This document shows positions 49,751 through 59,491 of a DNA stretch of 64,000 nt, in pieces. Location: contig QHPD01000101.1 in assembly GCA_003218975.1 (NCBI GenBank), forward strand, positions 16,436 through 80,435, written 5' to 3'. This stretch comes from Verrucomicrobiota bacterium (GTDB lineage: Bacteria; Verrucomicrobiota; Verrucomicrobiia; Chthoniobacterales; UBA10450). Position 1 is the stretch's first letter. Each line of letters begins with the position of its first letter. The notes under the pieces were generated by a model, which was not told where the DNA came from, did no database searches, and worked only from the letters and a program-made list of their open reading frames with translations. The translations under genes and the position numbers were made by a program.

Positions 49751-51052
49751 ATGAGATTTCCTCTCCCGCTTACAGCGAAAATCGCGACTTACATGATCGC
49801 CCATAAATTGCGTGGCACGAAGAAGTTCGCCACGGTGCTTCAGCTCGAGCCGTTGCATACTTGTAATCTCACGTGCACGGGCTGTGGGCGGATTCGCGAA
49901 TATTCCACGTCGCTCAAGGACATGATGAGCCTCGAGGATTGCCTTGCGGCAGCAGAAGAGTGCAACGCGCCGATGGTCTCGATCTGCGGAGGCGAACCGC
50001 TGATCTATCCGCATATCGAAGCGCTAGTTAAAGGATTGCTCGAGCAAAACCGGATCGTTTACATCTGCACCAACGCCATGTTCATGCGCAAAAAAATGCG
50101 CGAATGGCTTGCGTCAGAATTGCGGAGTGCGGATCCGGGCTTGGGGAATGAATTGGAAAATAAGATCGACAAATTAGTTTCCGCCGGACTGGTAAGCGAA
50201 AAGGACGCAGCGGAAATTCGGAAAGGACCAAAGGATCCGGCCAAGCCGACGATCGGCCCGACCAAATGGATGTATTGGAACGTGCACCTCGACGGCCTCG
50301 AGCGAACGCACGATCTCATTGTGGAGCGCGAAGGCGTTTTTAAAGAATGCGTCCTCGCAATTAAGATGGCGAAACTCCTAGGCTATCAAGTCGCCACCAA
50401 TACGACCATCTACAAGGAAACCGACATGGAAGAAGTCGAGCGAATGTTCGACTATCTCTCTGATCTTGGCGTGGACGGCCACACCATCACTCCCGGCTAC
50501 GACTATGACGCAGCAAAGAAAGACATGATCAAAAGGGTCAATCTGCGGCCCGAAGATTTTTTCCTAACCCGCTCCATGACAATTCAGAAATTCCGAAAAG
50601 TCGAGGAATGGATGAATCGATACACGTTTTTCGGAACGCCGATTTATTTTGAATTTCTCGCTGGCAAGCGGGATTTGACCTGCTCAGCCTGGGCGATTCC
50701 GACTCGCAATATTCGCGGATGGAAAGGACCCTGCTATCTAATGACTGACGGGCATTACTCGAGCTATGCAGAGTTGCTCGAGAAAACTGAGTGGGACAGA
50801 TACGGCGTGGTGAATGGCGTTGCACGCGATAGCCGCTGCGAGAATTGCATGGTGCACTGCGGTTACGAGCCAACTGCTAGTCTCGGCCTGCAAGCGCAGC
50901 GTGGCGATGCTTGGAAGACGATTAAGTTTAATTTCGGGCCGAAACCGAGGCCGACCGGCCGGGGTAGTGAAACGGTTGTGTTCAATGGCGTGAGCAGCGG
51001 CAACGGGCACATTAGCGGAAAGCAAGCACAACCGGCTGCGAGAGCCTCGTAA
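49751..51052 (+). CDS. hpnH: Hopanoid biosynthesis radical SAM protein HpnH
   Basis: EPLHTCNLTCTGCGRIREY (CxxxCxxC), SICGGEPLIYPHIEALVKGL, PTRNIRGWKGPCYLMTDGHY, CMVHCGYEPTA; adjacent to shc. Confidence 0.93.
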   Translation: MRFPLPLTAKIATYMIAHKLRGTKKFATVLQLEPLHTCNLTCTGCGRIREYSTSLKDMMSLEDCLAAAEECNAPMVSICGGEPLIYPHIEALVKGLLEQNRIVYICTNAMFMRKKMREWLASELRSADPGLGNELENKIDKLVSAGLVSEKDAAEIRKGPKDPAKPTIGPTKWMYWNVHLDGLERTHDLIVEREGVFKECVLAIKMAKLLGYQVATNTTIYKETDMEEVERMFDYLSDLGVDGHTITPGYDYDAAKKDMIKRVNLRPEDFFLTRSMTIQKFRKVEEWMNRYTFFGTPIYFEFLAGKRDLTCSAWAIPTRNIRGWKGPCYLMTDGHYSSYAELLEKTEWDRYGVVNGVARDSRCENCMVHCGYEPTASLGLQAQRGDAWKTIKFNFGPKPRPTGRGSETVVFNGVSSGNGHISGKQAQPAARAS

Positions 51053-51059
51053 GATCGAC

Positions 51060-53060
51060 ATGCTGAATCCGTCGAAGGACCTGATAGCCTTGCCGAGTGC
51101 GCTGCCCGAAGTTTCGGAATCTTATTCCGCAGCGGACGAGGAGATCACGCGCGCGATCGCCCGTGCACAAGAGAACCTACTGCGGCAGCAAAAACCAGAT
51201 GGCCATTGGTGCGGCGAGCTGATAGTCGATAGCACGCTGTGTTCCGATTACATCCTCTTCATGCACTGGTGCGGCGAAGTGGACGCAGAATTGCGGCGGC
51301 GCTGCGTTCGTCACATCCTGAAGCGGCAACTGCCGGATGGCGGTTGGAACATTTATCATGGCGGACCGAGCGAGATTAACGCGTCGGTCAAAGCGTATTT
51401 TGCGCTGAAACTCGCCGGTTGTTCCGTGGACGCTCCGTTTATGCGCGAGGCGCGTGCCAACATCATGCGTCGCGGAGGCATTCCGCAGATGAACACCTTC
51501 AGCAAGCTTTATCTGGCGCTCCTCGGCCAGTTCCCGTGGAAATATCTCCCGGCGATTCCTGTGGAAATGATCCTCCTGCCAAGCTGGGCGCCATTTCACA
51601 TTTACAAAATGTCGTCATGGAGCCGCGCGATGCTCATGCCGCTGTCGATCATCAACCATTTCAAACCGACTCGGATTTTGCCTGGCGAAAAGCAATTACA
51701 CGAGCTCTATCCTCTCGGCACCGAGCAAGCCGATTTGCGGTTGCCCCGCAGCGAGAAGTTCTGGACTTGGCGCAATTTCTTTCTGCGAGTGGATGACTGT
51801 TTCAAATTCCTGCGGCCGCTACGGATTCTCCCGCTGCGGCGGCGCGCACTCGAAGAAGCGGAACGATGGATGCTTGAACGGATTGGCGAGGGCAGCGATG
51901 GCCTCGCGGCGGTGTTTCCAGCAATGCTCAACTCTTTGATCGCGTTGCGCACCCTTGGTTACTCAAAGAAAAACCCCGTTTACGCCAAGGCGGAAAAAGA
52001 TTTCGCCGGACTGTTCATCGATGATCCCGACGATTTCCGGATTCAACCCTGTTTGTCTCCCGTTTGGGACACTGCCATCAGCATCATCTCGCTGGCGGAA
52101 TCCGGCGTTTCGCCGGAGCATCCCGCACTGCAGAAGGCAGCGGATTGGTTGATCGGCAAGGAAGTGCGCATCCGTGGTGATTGGACGGTAAACAATCCGT
52201 ATCCGCAAGCCAGCGGCTGGGCGTTCGAGTACAACAATATTTATTATCCGGACACAGACGACACGGGAATGGTGTTGATGGCATTGCGGCTGGTTCAGCT
52301 GAAAGATCGAGAGTCACTCAACGAACTCTTTCGTCGCGCGCTTGGCTGGCAGCTCAGTTTCCAATGTCGCGGCGGCGGCTGGGGAGCGTTCGACAAAAAT
52401 GTCACAACTCCTTGGCTGGAAGACATGCCCTTTGCCGATCACAACGCGATTCTAGATCCAACGTGCAGCGATCTGACTGCGCGCACGCTTGAGCTGCTTG
52501 GTTATATTGGATTTGATCGCAGAGCCAAGTGCGTCCGGGACGCCATTAATTACCTCATTGACACTCAAGATGAGGACGGCTCGTGGTATGGCCGCTGGGG
52601 CGTGAATTACATTTACGGTACCTGGCAGGTGCTGCGCGGCTTGCGCGCAATTGGTGAAGATATGACGCAGGACTGGATACTGCGCGGTCGTGATTGGCTT
52701 GAGAGCTGTCAAAACAACGATGGCGGGTGGGGTGAGACCTGCGGGACGTACGAAAATCCATCGACCAAAGGCATTGGCGAGAGCACCGCATCGCAAACAG
52801 CATGGGCAATCATGGGGATCTGTGCATGCGGCGATCTCGATCGGCCAAGTATTCAACGAGGGTTGCGTTACCTGCTTCGGTCGCAAAAGCCCGACGGCTC
52901 ATGGGATGAAGAGCAAATCACAGGCACAGGGTTTCCAGGCGTGTTTTATTTGAAGTACGACATGTATCGCCAAAACTTCCCGCTGCTCGCGCTTGCGACC
53001 TACGTCAATTACCGCAGCGGCCTCGGACATCGTCCGAGCTTTTATCGCTGCGATCTGTAG
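51060..53060 (+). CDS. shc: Squalene-hopene cyclase
   Basis: DTDDTG catalytic motif, several QW repeats (QKPDGSWDEEQ, QNNDGGWGE). Confidence 0.96.
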   Translation: MLNPSKDLIALPSALPEVSESYSAADEEITRAIARAQENLLRQQKPDGHWCGELIVDSTLCSDYILFMHWCGEVDAELRRRCVRHILKRQLPDGGWNIYHGGPSEINASVKAYFALKLAGCSVDAPFMREARANIMRRGGIPQMNTFSKLYLALLGQFPWKYLPAIPVEMILLPSWAPFHIYKMSSWSRAMLMPLSIINHFKPTRILPGEKQLHELYPLGTEQADLRLPRSEKFWTWRNFFLRVDDCFKFLRPLRILPLRRRALEEAERWMLERIGEGSDGLAAVFPAMLNSLIALRTLGYSKKNPVYAKAEKDFAGLFIDDPDDFRIQPCLSPVWDTAISIISLAESGVSPEHPALQKAADWLIGKEVRIRGDWTVNNPYPQASGWAFEYNNIYYPDTDDTGMVLMALRLVQLKDRESLNELFRRALGWQLSFQCRGGGWGAFDKNVTTPWLEDMPFADHNAILDPTCSDLTARTLELLGYIGFDRRAKCVRDAINYLIDTQDEDGSWYGRWGVNYIYGTWQVLRGLRAIGEDMTQDWILRGRDWLESCQNNDGGWGETCGTYENPSTKGIGESTASQTAWAIMGICACGDLDRPSIQRGLRYLLRSQKPDGSWDEEQITGTGFPGVFYLKYDMYRQNFPLLALATYVNYRSGLGHRPSFYRCDL

Positions 53061-53168
53061 CCGTCGACCTCGCACCGCCGGCGAAGCGCTTTGCCGCGCA
53101 GGAGGCTGGGCGGCGCGATGCGTGTTTACGATCTCAGCACCGCGCTTCGCGGGGCAAAGCGCCTACAG
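53055..53168. repeat. REP-like palindromic element starting at the shc stop codon
   Basis: CTGTAG...CTACAG termini and GCGCTTTGCC (53086) / GGCAAAGCGC (53153) arms. Confidence 0.7.
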
Positions 53169-53221
53169 AGCAGAAAAATAAAACCTGTCGCCGGACCTAA
53201 TTCGATCTAACTGTACACATT

Positions 53222-53821
53222 ATGGCTTACGAATTACCTAAATTACCCTATGCGTACGATGCTTTGGAGCCGCACATCGATGCGAAGACGATGGAAATCC
53301 ATCATACCAAGCATCACCAGGCTTACATCGACAACGTCAACAAGGCGATCAAAGGAAAGGCCGATCTCGAAAAGAAATCGGTCGAGGATTTGATCAGCGA
53401 TCTTAAGGCTGTGCCCGAAGACATCCGCACGGTCGTGCGCAACAATGGCGGCGGGCACGCCAACCATTCCTTCTTCTGGAAGATCATGGGGCCGAATGCT
53501 GGCGGCGAACCGAAAGGCAAACTCGCTGATGACATCAAGTCCACCTTTGGCAGCTTTGATGAGTTTAAGGAAAAGTTTGCTGCCGCAGGGGTGGGCCGTT
53601 TCGGCAGTGGCTGGGCTTGGGTGATCAAAAATAAGAACGGCAAACTTGAGATCATCTCCACTCCGAACCAGGATAGTCCATTAATGGACGGCAACACGCC
53701 GGTACTCGGTCTCGACGTCTGGGAGCACGCGTATTACCTAAAATATCAAAACCGACGGGCCGATTACCTCAAGGCGTGGTGGAACGTGGTGAATTGGGAC
53801 GCCGTCGCGAAGAACTACTGA
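53222..53821 (+). CDS. sodB: Fe/Mn superoxide dismutase
   Basis: [36 protein letters not shown]...[29 protein letters not shown]. Confidence 0.97.
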   Translation: MAYELPKLPYAYDALEPHIDAKTMEIHHTKHHQAYIDNVNKAIKGKADLEKKSVEDLISDLKAVPEDIRTVVRNNGGGHANHSFFWKIMGPNAGGEPKGKLADDIKSTFGSFDEFKEKFAAAGVGRFGSGWAWVIKNKNGKLEIISTPNQDSPLMDGNTPVLGLDVWEHAYYLKYQNRRADYLKAWWNVVNWDAVAKNY

Positions 53822-53841
53822 TTGGCGCCTGGTGCGTTCTC

Positions 53842-53909
53842 CTGTAGCGGCGGTCTCTGACCGCCGCTAAACTTTATACGGATTCAGCGCTCGCAGAGCG
53901 CCGCTACAG
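53842..53909. repeat. Paired REP (BIME-like) element immediately upstream of dapL
   Basis: CTGTAGCGG...CCGCTACAG 9-bp termini; AGCGGCGGTC-TCT-GACCGCCGCT and GCGCTC-GCA-GAGCGC hairpins. Confidence 0.88.
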
Positions 53910-53911
53910 AT

Positions 53912-55171
53912 ATGGCTTACCTGAATGAAAACTATCTGAAGCTTCAGGCCGGATATCTGTTTCCGGAAGTCGCGCGCCGGGTGCGCAAATTTTGCGAAGC
54001 CAATCCGAAAGCGGCAGAGCGGCTGATTCGCTGCGGAATCGGTGATGTGACCGAGCCGCTCCCGCCCGCGGCAGTGGAAGCGATGAAGCAGGCCGTCGAG
54101 GAACTCGGCCATCACGAGACGTTTCACGGCTATGGTCCGGAACAGGGCTACGAATTCTTAAGATCGGCAATCGCGCAGAACGATTATCGCGGCCGCAAGA
54201 TTGACATCGCCGATGACGAAATCTTTATCTCTGACGGATCGAAATGCGATTGCGGATACATTCTCGATATTCTCGGCGACCAAAACAAAGTCGCAGTTCC
54301 AGACCCAGTTTATCCGGTCTATGTCGATACGAATGTAATGGCAGGGCATAGCGGCTCGGCGCGGCAGGACGCCAGCTACGAAGGGATCGTTTATTTGCCG
54401 TGCACGGCGGAAAACCAGTTCGTCCCCGAGCCGCCAAAGGAACACATCGATTTGGTGTATCTTTGTTTTCCGAATAATCCGACCGGCGCGGCTGCATCGC
54501 GTGAGCAGCTCGCGCTGTGGGTGGAATATGCGCATGCGCATGAAGCGATTCTTCTTTTCGACGCTGCATACGAGGCGTACATTTCCGATCCGAGAATTCC
54601 GCATTCGATTTTCGAAATCCCGGGCGCGCGCGACTGTGCGGTTGAGTTTCGTAGTTTTTCGAAGAATGGCGGGTTCACCGGTGTGCGTTGCGGGTTCACG
54701 GTGATGCCAAAATCGCTTTTTGCCCGTACCGAAAGCGGACGGCGCTCGCTGTTGCACCCGCTCTGGTATCGCCGGTGGAGCACGAAGGCGAACGGCGTGA
54801 GTTACCCAGTGCAGCGCGGCGCGGAAGCACTGTATTCATCCGAAGGCCGCGAACAAGTCCGCGCACTGATCGATCACTACATGACGAATGCAAAAATCCT
54901 TCGCAACGCCGCGGCTGATGCTGGGCTGACTGTTTTTGGCGGAGTAAATGCACCGTACATCTGGGTGGAAACTTCCGATGGTGTGACTAGCTGGCAAATG
55001 TTCGATCGAATGCTGAGCGAACTGAATGTGGTGATCACGCCGGGTGCTGGCTTTGGCGCGCAAGGGGAAGGCTACTTTCGTATTTCTGCGTTCAACAGCC
55101 GCGACAACGCCGAGGAAGTAGCGCGCCGTTTGAAGAAGTTGTATTCGCTTCGCTATGCGAGGCGCCGCTAA
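53912..55171 (+). CDS. dapL: LL-diaminopimelate aminotransferase
   Basis: [25 protein letters not shown]...; [31 protein letters not shown]. Confidence 0.95.
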   Translation: MAYLNENYLKLQAGYLFPEVARRVRKFCEANPKAAERLIRCGIGDVTEPLPPAAVEAMKQAVEELGHHETFHGYGPEQGYEFLRSAIAQNDYRGRKIDIADDEIFISDGSKCDCGYILDILGDQNKVAVPDPVYPVYVDTNVMAGHSGSARQDASYEGIVYLPCTAENQFVPEPPKEHIDLVYLCFPNNPTGAAASREQLALWVEYAHAHEAILLFDAAYEAYISDPRIPHSIFEIPGARDCAVEFRSFSKNGGFTGVRCGFTVMPKSLFARTESGRRSLLHPLWYRRWSTKANGVSYPVQRGAEALYSSEGREQVRALIDHYMTNAKILRNAAADAGLTVFGGVNAPYIWVETSDGVTSWQMFDRMLSELNVVITPGAGFGAQGEGYFRISAFNSRDNAEEVARRLKKLYSLRYARRR

Positions 55172-55288
55172 TGTGGTAAACGTGCGTGGCGCGGGCTTCC
55201 CTAGAGGGAGTTCGCTACAAGGTCGAATCCTTCTTGTCGATGCTGCCGAGGCGCGTAGAGTGCGCTGAATTTTTCTAGGACATCCAGC

Positions 55289-55771
55289 GTGCCGGATCGA
55301 AAGCAAAATCTGCCGCAGCTTTATCGTTTTTGTTTCTTGATGCTTGGCGACTCGCGTAAGGCACAGGAAGTCTTCCACACCACTTTGCGCGAGGCAGCCC
55401 TACGCGCCCCCCATGGGGAGCTGCCGAACGAGCCGTTCTGGCTGTTTCGTGAGGCGCGCTGGCGTTGTTTGGAAGAAAGTAAGACCGACTTGGAAGCCGA
55501 GCCTCTCGAAATGAAGGAGCATGAGATCACTCCGGAGGCGTCCTTGCAAATCGAGCAGTTTGAGCCCACGCAGCTGGCAGTTTGGATTTCAGCCGCTCCG
55601 GAACCGCAGCGGACCGCGCTTGCGCTTTTTTATCTCAATGAGTTCGATTACCGCGAGATTCTTGATCTGGCGGAACTGAAACTGAGCGAGCTTTCGCGGT
55701 TATTGGCATCAGGTCGGCGACAATTTCAAGCCTGGCTGAACACGATGGTGCCACAAGTCCCCAAGGTATGA
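55289..55771 (+). CDS. Divergent ECF-like sigma factor
   Basis: Region 2-like LYRFCFLMLGDSRKAQEVFHTTLREAALRA; region 4-like PEPQRTALALFYLNEFDYREILDLAELKLSELSRLLASGRRQFQAWL. Confidence 0.65.
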   Translation: MPDRKQNLPQLYRFCFLMLGDSRKAQEVFHTTLREAALRAPHGELPNEPFWLFREARWRCLEESKTDLEAEPLEMKEHEITPEASLQIEQFEPTQLAVWISAAPEPQRTALALFYLNEFDYREILDLAELKLSELSRLLASGRRQFQAWLNTMVPQVPKV

Positions 55772-56538
55772 AGACGCAGCGGTTATCGCGCAGGCAACGC
55801 ACTCTTCTCAATTGCGCGCCGATTGATGAGGAGCCGATACGGGACCGTTCCATGCGCTCGGCAGTGTTCCGGGCCCGTGGCTCGAATGAATTTGCAAATC
55901 AACAGAGCTTCGATCGCGCCATGGCAGCGTTGGTGGATGCTATCCCCATTCCGGCGGAAAGTGCCGAATGGTTTTCCGCTAAGGATTTTGTCTCGGCTTC
56001 CAAGTGGACATGGAGAAAAATGGCGCGCAATCCGGCCGTACTTGCCGTGGGCATTGCTGTCTTGGTCATTGCCGGAGTATTCATCTTCTACTTCGTTAGC
56101 CGACTCAACGATTTCCCTGGATCGGCGACCGCGCGCAAATTATTGACGCTTGCCAGCTCGACGCGATCGGTCCTACTCGATCCGATCAACGCTGATGCAG
56201 GCACATTAGGCGATTTGTTTTTTATGAAACACGGACTGGAACATTACGAGGTACCGCCGGAATTCGCCGATTTTCGTACCATCGGTTGTCGTGTTTTCGA
56301 AGACGAAGAGTCGCGGCGCATTGCCCAAATCTGGCTCGCCGAGAAAAGAATGCAGCTATTTCTCTTTCCGGCAGAGCGGAATGCGAAAACCGGCGCGGTC
56401 TTGCGGTTTCCCGGATGGCGCTATATTCAGCAGGAAGGCTGGACCGGCGCGGTTACCGAGCATAACGGCGTGTGCTTCATGGCTGCGCTTCGTGGTCGGG
56501 AAAACGATTTGGCGCCGTATCTAGCGGAAAAACAATAG
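55768..56538 (+). CDS. Single-TM protein, putative anti-sigma factor
   Basis: ATGA overlap with the sigma-like gene; TM segment [24 protein letters not shown]-terminal extracytoplasmic domain. Confidence 0.55.
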   Translation: MKTQRLSRRQRTLLNCAPIDEEPIRDRSMRSAVFRARGSNEFANQQSFDRAMAALVDAIPIPAESAEWFSAKDFVSASKWTWRKMARNPAVLAVGIAVLVIAGVFIFYFVSRLNDFPGSATARKLLTLASSTRSVLLDPINADAGTLGDLFFMKHGLEHYEVPPEFADFRTIGCRVFEDEESRRIAQIWLAEKRMQLFLFPAERNAKTGAVLRFPGWRYIQQEGWTGAVTEHNGVCFMAALRGRENDLAPYLAEKQ

Positions 56539-56706
56539 ATCGGCTCCGTCAAGCTTGCGCCGAAATTGTAAGGCAGAGGTATCGCCTGCCGGCTTGGGCC
56601 CAGCAAGTGGGGGCTCGCCCTATAATGGCGAAACGCAAGATCGATGTAGTAGTGCGTTGCGTTGACATAGCGCGCCCCGCGATTGACCTTTGTCGCCGCC
56701 AATTTC

Positions 56707-56778
56707 GCCAGGGTAGCTCAGTGGTAGAGCAGGGGACTCATAAGCCCTTGGTCGGGAGTTCAAATCTCCCCCCTGGCA
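56707..56778 (+). tRNA. tRNA with CAU anticodon (elongator Met or Ile2)
   Basis: GCCAGGG acceptor pairing CCCTGGC, D arm GCTC..GAGC, loop CTCATAA, T arm GGGAG-TTCAAAT-CTCCC; no encoded CCA. Confidence 0.92.
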
Positions 56779-56866
56779 GTTTTTGGATTGCCAATTGCGA
56801 ATTTCCAATTGCCAAATAATTCGGCATTGGGGGTTAGGCGTTTGATGTCGAGCATAACGTGTTGCG

Positions 56867-58393
56867 ATGAACGACGAGGGGATTCTCCAAAAGGTTTTCG
56901 CGCTCGGAAATTCCTATTGGCTAACCCGATTCGTGATTCTGCGGTTGCTTGGCTTTGTTTATGCGGTCGCGTTTCTCGTGGCGGCGCAGCAACTGGTTCC
57001 ACTGATCGGCGAACGCGGACTGACGCCAGCTACTCATTTTCTCAACGCGATTCAGACGCAGCTCGGTTTGCGTATGGACGGCGTGATGCAGGTGCCGACG
57101 CTGTTCTGGTTCGGAATTTCCGATAGTGGGTTGTCAATCTTCGCCTGGGTTGGTTTCGGTCTCTCACTCGTTGTTCTCGGCGGTTACGCGAACGCAATTT
57201 TGCTCGCGGTGCTTTGGGCGATGTACATGTCGATCGTTCATATCGGCCAAATCTGGTACGGCTACGGCTGGGAGATCCAGCTCCTCGAGACTGGATTCCT
57301 GTCCATCTTTCTCTGCCCGCTGTTGGATGGTCGACCGTTCCCCAAATGCCGTCCGCCCATTCTCGTCATCTGGCTCTTTCGCTGGTTGGGGTTTCGGATC
57401 ATGGTTGGCGCCGGTCTGATTAAGTTGCGCGGCGATCCATGCTGGCGCGATCTCACCTGTCTTTATTATCACTACGAGACGCAGCCAATCCCGAGCCCAA
57501 TCAGTCGCTATCTGCATTTTGCGCCGCATTGGTTTCACAAATCTGAGACGGCATGGAACCATTTCATCGAACTGGTTGCGCCGTGGTTCTCATTCGGCCC
57601 GCGGCGCGCCCGTCATGTCGCTGGCGTTTTGCTTGTCACCTTTCAAATTTTTCTCATCATCAGCGGCAACCTCTCGTTCCTTAATTACCTGACGATTATT
57701 CCGTTTCTTGCCTGCTTTGATGACACATTTCTGCGTCGCCTATTGCCCGGATCGCTCGTGAAGCGCGCCGAACAGGCTGCCCAAGAATCGCAACCGTCTC
57801 GCATCAACAACACGATTGCGATCGCGTTATCGATCCTGGTTGCCTATTTAAGCATCGCGCCGGTGCTCAACCTCGTGTCGGGCCGGCAGATCATGAATAC
57901 GTCGTTCAATCGATTTGATCTCGTTAACACGTATGGGGCATTTGGCGCGGTTGGGCGCGAACGCGACGAAATTATTTTTGAGGGAACGGATGACACCATC
58001 GTCACTGGCGATACTAGATGGAAAGAATACGAATTCAAAGCTAAACCCGGCGATCCCAACCGACGCCCGCCGTTCGTCGCGCCGTACCAACCGCGCATCG
58101 ACTGGCAAATCTGGTTCGCGGCCATGGCGTCGCCTGCAGAGTATCCGTGGACGCTGCACTTCGTCTGGAAACTTCTGCACAACGATCGCGGCACGCTCTC
58201 GCTCCTCGCGAACAATCCGTTTCCCGATACGCCGCCGCACTATATCCGCGCACGACTTTATCGTTACCAATTCTCGCCGCTGGGCGACAAAGCATGGTGG
58301 AAACGCGAAGTGATCGGCGAATGGTTACCCGCTCTCTCCACAGACGATGCCGAGTTTCGTCGCCTTCTCAATGCGATGGATTGGCTCGATTGA
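56867..58393 (+). CDS. Lipase maturation factor family protein
   Basis: GWEIQLLETGFLSIFLCPL; GLIKLRGDPCWRDLTCLYYHYETQPIPSP. Confidence 0.92.
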   Translation: MNDEGILQKVFALGNSYWLTRFVILRLLGFVYAVAFLVAAQQLVPLIGERGLTPATHFLNAIQTQLGLRMDGVMQVPTLFWFGISDSGLSIFAWVGFGLSLVVLGGYANAILLAVLWAMYMSIVHIGQIWYGYGWEIQLLETGFLSIFLCPLLDGRPFPKCRPPILVIWLFRWLGFRIMVGAGLIKLRGDPCWRDLTCLYYHYETQPIPSPISRYLHFAPHWFHKSETAWNHFIELVAPWFSFGPRRARHVAGVLLVTFQIFLIISGNLSFLNYLTIIPFLACFDDTFLRRLLPGSLVKRAEQAAQESQPSRINNTIAIALSILVAYLSIAPVLNLVSGRQIMNTSFNRFDLVNTYGAFGAVGRERDEIIFEGTDDTIVTGDTRWKEYEFKAKPGDPNRRPPFVAPYQPRIDWQIWFAAMASPAEYPWTLHFVWKLLHNDRGTLSLLANNPFPDTPPHYIRARLYRYQFSPLGDKAWWKREVIGEWLPALSTDDAEFRRLLNAMDWLD

Positions 58394-58435
58394 AAGATCG
58401 ATCCGGCACCTGCAGGATAAAGAACGACGCTGTTT

Positions 58436-59476
58436 ATGAAGTCTGCTTCAGTGGTCAGCGCAAATTTTCTAGAGCGAATCGCTGATTCCGCGTCGCGATT
58501 TCACCCAGATTTCCTGGCCTACCGAAACGGCGAGATCACCAAGGATGAACTGATTGCGCGGCTGCCGCATGTTGCCATGATTGGCGACAGCGTTTGCATG
58601 GACGTTTACATCTCGTCCGCCTGGAGCACATTTTGGCGCGCCCGCACACGCTGCTGCGGAAACTGGTTTCTTGGTGTCGATGCTACAGCGGACAGCCTGC
58701 GCAGCGTGTCGAAGCGCTTGGAAGAACTCACGCCGTTTGTCGCCAGCGAATACGCCGGCATTGGCGCACTGGTTGATCATGAACGCGACCGGCAGAATTT
58801 TTTCCGTCGGATTCTCGGGACGCGCAATTTCTCCGGGCAAGTTGCCCAACTGCTGACCGTGCGCCGATTTCCCGATCTGATTCTAATCTCGATCGGTCAC
58901 AACAACCTCGATTGGGCATGGCGCTGCCCGCGCAGCGAATTGGCGGACCCGGAAAATCGGTTGCAGCGAATGAGCCTGTCCTGTCGCGAAAATTTTTCGC
59001 GACAGATGCGGCGACTGACTGAGCGTGCGCGCAGCGAACAGCACCGGGTGGCAATGGTGGTTTATGGTCTCATCAATTTCGAAGCGTACTTCAGCGGTCG
59101 AGATGTCGCAGAACGCTTACGAGAATCGCAATCGGATTTGTATCCGCATCTGGAAACTACCTACAAATACTTCAGGTCTTTTCGGCCGGTTTATCGGCGC
59201 AACCTGATTCGCCTCGCCACCATGATGAACGAACAATTGCGCGAGATGGTGAGTGAACTGAACCATGGGCTCGGCGCGCAGCCCCACATCCAAGTTCGGT
59301 ATTCCGACGCCTTAGCGACAGCCGATCTCAGTCGCGTGGAACTACTCCACCCGGTTGATGGATGGCACGCATCGATCGCCGGTCACGATGTTCTCGCGGA
59401 AGCGGCCTTTAGCGCCCTTGGACCAAGTTTGGAATTTCTTGGAATCAAGTTGCCTCCTTCGGGGTCGCGAAATTAA
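58436..59476 (+). CDS. SGNH/GDSL-type hydrolase
   Basis: MIGDSVCMD (block I), ISIGHNNLDW, VDGWHASIAGHD. Confidence 0.7.
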   Translation: MKSASVVSANFLERIADSASRFHPDFLAYRNGEITKDELIARLPHVAMIGDSVCMDVYISSAWSTFWRARTRCCGNWFLGVDATADSLRSVSKRLEELTPFVASEYAGIGALVDHERDRQNFFRRILGTRNFSGQVAQLLTVRRFPDLILISIGHNNLDWAWRCPRSELADPENRLQRMSLSCRENFSRQMRRLTERARSEQHRVAMVVYGLINFEAYFSGRDVAERLRESQSDLYPHLETTYKYFRSFRPVYRRNLIRLATMMNEQLREMVSELNHGLGAQPHIQVRYSDALATADLSRVELLHPVDGWHASIAGHDVLAEAAFSALGPSLEFLGIKLPPSGSRN

Positions 59477-59491
59477 ACGCGAGATCGCCAT

